Shown: positions 14,947 to 18,396 of the stretch, one piece after another
How positions within the stretch are numbered: position 1 is the stretch's first letter
Layout: every line of letters starts with the position of its first letter
NCBI GenBank assembly: GCA_945910975.1
Contig: CAMDZY010000011.1
Span: 1 to 18,396, forward strand
Length of the DNA: 18,396 bases
DNA from: an uncultured Clostridia bacterium
GTDB lineage: Bacteria; Bacillota; Clostridia; Oscillospirales; Oscillospiraceae
Direction of reading: 5' to 3'
Translations under genes and position numbers: made by a program
The notes under the pieces: generated by a model
Seen by the model: the letters and a program-made list of their open reading frames with translations, nothing else
Databases searched by the model: none
Told to the model about the DNA's origin: nothing

Positions 14947-15354
14947 TTACCCCACTGTTACATAATCCAAAAGTCCTTGCAGCGTCTTTTCGCCAATGCC
15001 CTCTACATCGATCAGCTGTTGCACGGCGGTAAACGTACCGATTTGTTCGCGGTAGGCCACGATGCGTTGCGCTTTTACCTCGCCGATTCCGGGCAAGGTG
15101 GCCAGCTCAATGACGGAAGCGGTATTGAGGTTCAGCTTGCCTTCCAACGGATCCGAGGATTGCGCTGTCGGACTTCCCGTCTGCAATGTGCTTTCCTCCA
15201 TTGTAGATGCTGATTCCGTAGGCGTAAGCTCCTGCAAATGAATTTGCGTATTTCCTGCGCCCGATGTTCCCAGCAGATAGCCCACTAAAAATGTCACGAA
15301 CATGGCAGTCACGCCAAGGAGAAGACCAATAAACTTTTTACGTTTCGCGTCCAT
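14947..15354 (-). CDS. ComEA-like membrane-anchored helix-hairpin-helix protein
   Basis: A 135-residue protein with one N-terminal membrane segment (8-29) after a basic MDAKRKK stretch, a Ser/Thr-rich linker (about 41-70), and a C-terminal tandem HhH domain of ComEA type: LNLNTASVIELATLPGIGEV (74-93) and VEGIGEKTLQGLLDYV (117-132). ComEA binds incoming double-stranded DNA outside the membrane in natural transformation. This version lacks the SLBB domain seen in B. subtilis ComEA. I chose the ATG at 15354 because GGGAGG (15361-15366) sits six bases before it; two in-frame upstream ATGs (15417, and one at 15378) have no such site. It heads the unit with the two-component system. No comEC/comEB is nearby, so a competence role is inference. 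Confidence 0.88.
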   Translation of the reverse strand: MDAKRKKFIGLLLGVTAMFVTFLVGYLLGTSGAGNTQIHLQELTPTESASTMEESTLQTGSPTAQSSDPLEGKLNLNTASVIELATLPGIGEVKAQRIVAYREQIGTFTAVQQLIDVEGIGEKTLQGLLDYVTVG

Positions 15355-15371
15355 TTGGCGCCTCCCGTTCA

Positions 15372-15399
15372 TTGACATTGGGTGAAATTTTGATATAAT
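15372..15399 (+). promoter_or_regulatory. strong sigma-A promoter for the dacA-like gene
   Basis: A perfect -35 TTGACA (15372-15377) and perfect -10 TATAAT (15394-15399) with a 16-base spacer and an extended -10 TG (TGATATAAT). The start point should be near 15406, leaving a leader of about 110 bases before the ATG at 15517. The promoter lies inside the predicted leader of the opposite comEA-like transcript. Confidence 0.85.
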
Positions 15400-15436
15400 A
15401 GTTTCTAAGGCAATCAAATAATTGCCGTCTGTGGTT

Positions 15437-15466
15437 ATTGTACCATAATTGTTGCCCTTTGGGCAA
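15437..15466 (-). promoter_or_regulatory. possible promoter for the comEA-like/two-component operon
   Basis: On the minus strand TTGCCC (15466-15461), an 18-base spacer and TACAAT (15442-15437), with TG in the extended -10 position (TGGTACAAT). The -35 matches four of six bases. The start point would be near 15430, giving a leader of about 75 bases and a face-to-face overlap with the dacA-like promoter. Confidence 0.5.
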
Positions 15467-15467
15467 C
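15451..15467 (+). other. perfect 7-bp hairpin in the dacA-like leader
   Basis: GTTGCCC and GGGCAAC enclose a TTT loop, followed on the plus strand by CGTTTTCC. It lies about 50 bases before the dacA-like ATG. It could be a weak attenuator, or an operator dyad overlapping the -35 of the opposite promoter. A second small dyad, GGCAAT/ATTGCC, lies at 15409-15426. Confidence 0.4.
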
Positions 15468-15516
15468 CGTTTTCCGATAGATTGTAAAAGATTTTTCAAA
15501 TTTTCGGGGGAAACCT

Positions 15517-17016
15517 ATGAAAAAATACAGATTTTTATCTCTCATTTTAATCGTAACAATTCTCTTTGGCGTTCTTTGTCCGATGGCATTGGCGGAAGAT
15601 GACGAAACTGTGGGTACAACCTCACCGGATGCGCAGGCAACATCGCAGGCAACCGACCCATCCGAAACCGATGCGCCGGAGCCTACGGACACGCTTGCAC
15701 CCGGCTCACAGGCTCTGCCTGAGCCAAGCGAGGTGGTATACGCTTCGGACTACCATCCGGACGCCAAGGCTGCCATGCTCATTGAATTGAATTCCAACAC
15801 CATTGTCTACTCACTCAATCCGGATGAGCGGATTTATCCGGCCAGTCTGACCAAAATCATGACCTGCATTCTGGCGCTTGAATACGGAAACCTGGATGAT
15901 TTGCTCACCGTAACCGACACCTCGCTGCTGAATCTGGATATGGCCGGCAGCACGGCCGATTTGCAGGTCGGCGAGCAGATGACTTTGCGCAACATCCTCT
16001 ACTGCATGATGCTTTCCTCCGCAAACGAGGCTTGCAATGTGGTGGCGGAATACATCAGCGATGATGTGGATCTGTTTGTGGATTTGATGAACCAAAAGGC
16101 TGCTGCACTTGGCTGTACCGGTACGCATTTTGCCAACACCCACGGTTTGCACGACGAAAATCACTACACAACCGTGCGGGACATCAGCACGATCGCGCGG
16201 TATGCCTGGCAGAACCCGACCTTCCGGCAGATTTCCTCCACGGCAAGCTATACCGTTCCCGCCACCAACCGCTCCGAGCCAAGGGAGCTTAATTCCACGA
16301 ACTATTTGATCAGCACCAGCTACACCGATAAGTATTACTATGAGAAAGCCTCCGGCATCAAAACCGGCTTCACGACGCCGGCCGGCGGCTGCCTTGTCGC
16401 CACGGCCAAGGACGGGAATATGGAATTTCTCAGCGTTGTCTGCGGCTGTGAAACCGTGACGCAGGAGGACGGCAGTTCTCTAGAAGAACGTTTTGTTGCC
16501 ACAAAAAAGCTGTTTGAATATGGCTTTGAAAACTTTGCCTATGTGCAGGTCGTCACCACGTTGGAAATGGCCGGTTCCGTGCCGGTGGCACTGTCGGCCG
16601 GGCGTGATACGGTGGTTGTGCATCCGGCTGAGGATTTTTATGCACTGCTGCCCGACCCCTATGACAAGACCGCCATCACGACCGATTTTGTGCTGAACGG
16701 CGGTGCAACCACGCTGGAAGCGCCATTGGAGGCCGAGCAGGTCGTCGGCACATTGAGCGTATACTACAATGGCTCCGTGCTTGGTACGGTAGACCTGTCG
16801 ACCACAACAGCCGTAGCGCGCTCAACCATCGCTTATACCGGCAAGCAGACCAAGGGCTTTCTTTCCCGAAACTGGTGGGTTTTGCTGCTGGCGCTGATCG
16901 CCGTTTTGCTGCTTGCGCTGTTCCTTTTGAAACGGGCAAAAAAGCGCCGGATCCGTATCCGGCAAACCACGCGCAAGCGCTACCCCGGACAAAACCGTAA
17001 GGAGGACATGCGATGA
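15517..17016 (+). CDS. D-alanyl-D-alanine carboxypeptidase (PBP5/DacA-type, S11 family)
   Basis: Low-molecular-weight penicillin-binding protein of 499 residues that removes the terminal D-Ala from peptidoglycan stem peptides outside the membrane. It has a signal peptide (KKYRFLSLILIVTILFGVL, likely cut after ALA at residue 26) and a Thr/Pro/Asp-rich linker (about 27-70). The catalytic triad of motifs is complete: SLTK (Ser110, Lys113), SAN (168-170) and KTG (282-284). A C-terminal membrane segment (about 452-471) with a strongly basic tail replaces the amphipathic anchor seen in E. coli PBP5. GGGGGAAA precedes the ATG. It resembles DacA or DacF of Firmicutes; which one cannot be settled here, so no symbol is given. 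Its stop overlaps the next gene as ATGA. Confidence 0.94.
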   Translation: MKKYRFLSLILIVTILFGVLCPMALAEDDETVGTTSPDAQATSQATDPSETDAPEPTDTLAPGSQALPEPSEVVYASDYHPDAKAAMLIELNSNTIVYSLNPDERIYPASLTKIMTCILALEYGNLDDLLTVTDTSLLNLDMAGSTADLQVGEQMTLRNILYCMMLSSANEACNVVAEYISDDVDLFVDLMNQKAAALGCTGTHFANTHGLHDENHYTTVRDISTIARYAWQNPTFRQISSTASYTVPATNRSEPRELNSTNYLISTSYTDKYYYEKASGIKTGFTTPAGGCLVATAKDGNMEFLSVVCGCETVTQEDGSSLEERFVATKKLFEYGFENFAYVQVVTTLEMAGSVPVALSAGRDTVVVHPAEDFYALLPDPYDKTAITTDFVLNGGATTLEAPLEAEQVVGTLSVYYNGSVLGTVDLSTTTAVARSTIAYTGKQTKGFLSRNWWVLLLALIAVLLLALFLLKRAKKRRIRIRQTTRKRYPGQNRKEDMR

Positions 17017-17576
17017 ACGCCACATGGCAGGCTTTGGAACAACGCTGCATGGATTGCCGCAATTGTCCCCTTTGCGAAACCCGCAACCATGTGGTTTTTG
17101 GTGTAGGGAACCGGCAGGCGGATATCATGCTTGTCGGTGAGGGTCCCGGACGGCAGGAGGATTTGACCGGCATTCCCTTTGTGGGAGCGGCCGGGCAACT
17201 GCTCGATGAAATGCTGAATATCATTGATTTGAACCGCGATAATTGTTACATTGCAAATATTGTCAAATGCCGCCCGCCAAACAACCGCGACCCCATGGAA
17301 ACGGAACAGGAATCCTGCATTAGTTATTTGCAGGAGCAGATTGCGCTGGTACAACCGAAAATTCTGGTCTGCCTTGGCCGCATTGCCGCCGGGCGACTGA
17401 TTCACAAAGATTTTCGCATCACACGCGAGCACGGCCAGTGGATGGAGCAGGGCGGCATTTGGTACACCGCGATCTATCACCCGTCAGCGCTGCTGCGGGA
17501 TTTGGACAAGCGGCCGGATACCTTTGCCGATCTGCTGCAAATCCGTGCCAAGCTACAGGAGGTTCGTCATGCTTAA
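17013..17576 (+). CDS. uracil-DNA glycosylase, family 4 (iron-sulfur)
   Basis: A 187-residue family-4 (UDGa) enzyme that removes uracil from DNA, starting base-excision repair of deaminated cytosine. The motifs are GEGPGRQED (42-50), the uracil-pocket/water-activating region of this family, and HPSALLR (156-162). Four cysteines fit the 4Fe-4S ligands: C18-x2-C21 and C86-x15-C102; two extra cysteines (12, 15) precede them. A strong AAGGAGG lies in the 3' end of the dacA-like gene eight bases before the ATG. The ATG overlaps the dacA-like stop and the gene's own stop overlaps exoA, so the three genes form one translationally coupled unit. Confidence 0.94.
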   Translation: MNATWQALEQRCMDCRNCPLCETRNHVVFGVGNRQADIMLVGEGPGRQEDLTGIPFVGAAGQLLDEMLNIIDLNRDNCYIANIVKCRPPNNRDPMETEQESCISYLQEQIALVQPKILVCLGRIAAGRLIHKDFRITREHGQWMEQGGIWYTAIYHPSALLRDLDKRPDTFADLLQIRAKLQEVRHA

Positions 17577-18330
17577 ATTTGTATCCTGGAATGTAAACGG
17601 TTTGCGCGCCTGCGTGCAAAAGGGATTTATGGAGGTCTTCTCCAAGCTGGACGCCGATTTTTTCTGCCTGCAGGAAACAAAAATGCAGCCCGGTCAGTTG
17701 ACGCTGGAATTGCCGGATTATCAGCAATATTTTTCCTCTGCGGAGAAAAAGGGCTACTCCGGCACGGCGATTTTCACGAAACATTCCCCCCTTTCGGTGC
17801 AATACGGCGTAGGCGTGCCGGAGCTGGACACCGAGGGGCGGGTCATTGTGCTGGAATATGCAAAATTTTACCTTGTCACCTGCTACACCCCCAACGCGCA
17901 GGAGGGGCTAAAACGCATTGAACACAGGCTGGCCTGGGAGGAAGCATTTCGGAAGAAGCTGATGGCGCTGGACGCTGTGAAACCGGTCATTGTCTGCGGC
18001 GATCTCAACGTGGCGCCTCAGGAAATCGACTTAAAAAATCCAAAGACTAACCGTGGTAACGCCGGTTTTTCCGATGAAGAACGCGGCGCGTTCACGAAGC
18101 TGCTTTCCTGCGGCTTTACCGATACGTTTCGCTATCTCCACCCGGAAGCAACCGGCGCATACACTTGGTGGAGCTACCGCTTCCGTGCCCGCCAGAACAA
18201 CGCGGGATGGCGCATCGATTACTTTTTGGTGTCCGACCGTCTGCGGGAACAAATCCGCAGCACGCCCATCTACAACGATGTGGAGGGTTCCGACCACTGC
18301 CCGGTCGGGTTGGAATTGGACAATTCCTAA
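17569..18330 (+). CDS. exoA: exodeoxyribonuclease III / AP endonuclease
   Basis: A 253-residue member of the exonuclease-phosphatase family (ExoA/XthA) that cleaves DNA 5' to abasic sites and has 3'-phosphodiesterase/exonuclease activity. All catalytic residues are visible: Asn8/Asn10 in SWNVNGLR, Glu36 in CLQETK, Tyr106 in CYTPNA, Asp145/Asn147 in GDLNVAP, Asp217 in WRIDYFL, and Asp242-His243 in GSDHCPV. AGGAGG lies seven bases before the ATG, which overlaps the glycosylase stop by eight bases (ATGCTTAA). Glycosylase and AP endonuclease are successive steps of base-excision repair, so the coupling makes functional sense. Confidence 0.96.
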   Translation: MLKFVSWNVNGLRACVQKGFMEVFSKLDADFFCLQETKMQPGQLTLELPDYQQYFSSAEKKGYSGTAIFTKHSPLSVQYGVGVPELDTEGRVIVLEYAKFYLVTCYTPNAQEGLKRIEHRLAWEEAFRKKLMALDAVKPVIVCGDLNVAPQEIDLKNPKTNRGNAGFSDEERGAFTKLLSCGFTDTFRYLHPEATGAYTWWSYRFRARQNNAGWRIDYFLVSDRLREQIRSTPIYNDVEGSDHCPVGLELDNS

Positions 18331-18346
18331 AAAAGCGGCGTACAGC

Positions 18347-18373
18347 CTGTCGAAAAACTTCGTTTTTCGACAG
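18347..18373. terminator. perfect 11-bp hairpin downstream of exoA
   Basis: CTGTCGAAAAA and TTTTTCGACAG enclose a CTTCG loop, 16 bases after the exoA stop. The T-stretch forms part of the stem instead of following it. It may serve as terminator for the dacA-udg-exoA unit, or be a dispersed palindromic repeat. Confidence 0.5.
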
Positions 18374-18374
18374 A

Positions 18375-18394
18375 GTTCTTCCTCGCGGAAGAAC
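18375..18394. other. second perfect hairpin at the right edge
   Basis: GTTCTTCC and GGAAGAAC enclose a TCGC loop, one base after the preceding hairpin. The two hairpins in tandem look like a repeat unit cut by the window edge. No coding frame that I trust is seen here. Confidence 0.45.
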
Positions 18395-18396
18395 AT

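Noticed and set aside
1..18396. Search for CRISPR arrays, insertion sequences, integrases, prophage genes, toxin-antitoxin pairs, tRNA or rRNA
   Set aside because: No direct-repeat arrays, transposase motifs or RNA-gene signatures were seen; the window is core genome.

Overview
The window reads as a chromosomal housekeeping stretch from an anaerobic, endospore-forming member of the Clostridia, most likely an Oscillospiraceae/Ruminococcaceae-type organism. The basis is: the Firmicutes-specific order yqfC-yqfD-phoH-ybeY-era-yqzL-recO; three sporulation-associated genes (yqfC, yqfD, ylbJ); a single-domain HPr with both His15 and Ser46; strong AGGAGG-type ribosome binding sites; and moderate-to-high GC. 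Genus and species are not assigned.

Layout. (1) From 10520 down to the left edge, eleven minus-strand genes plus the start of a twelfth run in one direction, with very small gaps or overlaps except around ptsH: yqfC, yqfD, phoH, ybeY, era, yqzL (33 codons), recO, mutS2, ptsH (own promoter), uvrC, rsmD and the 5' part of coaD. They cover sporulation, ribosome/RNA maturation (ybeY, era, rsmD), recombination and repair (recO, mutS2, uvrC), sugar-PTS regulation and CoA synthesis. (2) Divergently, from 10600 rightward, ylbJ and a small four-cysteine protein gene are read on the plus strand. A bidirectional-looking terminator hairpin ends this unit. (3) From 15354 down to 11965, a tight minus-strand unit encodes a membrane-anchored ComEA-like helix-hairpin-helix protein, an OmpR-type response regulator, a sensor histidine kinase and a DUF362 protein. 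(4) From 15517 to the right, dacA-like penicillin-binding protein, family-4 uracil-DNA glycosylase and exonuclease III overlap head to tail. Two hairpins follow at the right edge.

I see no phage, transposon, CRISPR array, defence island, tRNA or rRNA. There is no clear candidate for a wholly new system. The unusual material is regulatory or architectural: an almost mirror-image pair of promoter/Shine-Dalgarno/start regions between yqfC and ylbJ; a terminator-like hairpin placed directly against the uvrC ribosome binding site; overlapping face-to-face promoters between comEA and dacA; a histidine kinase with no good standard start; a recO start adjoining a perfect hairpin after a tiny yqzL; and an HPr with a divergent active-site loop. 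All function calls rest on motif recognition by eye; no database search was run.
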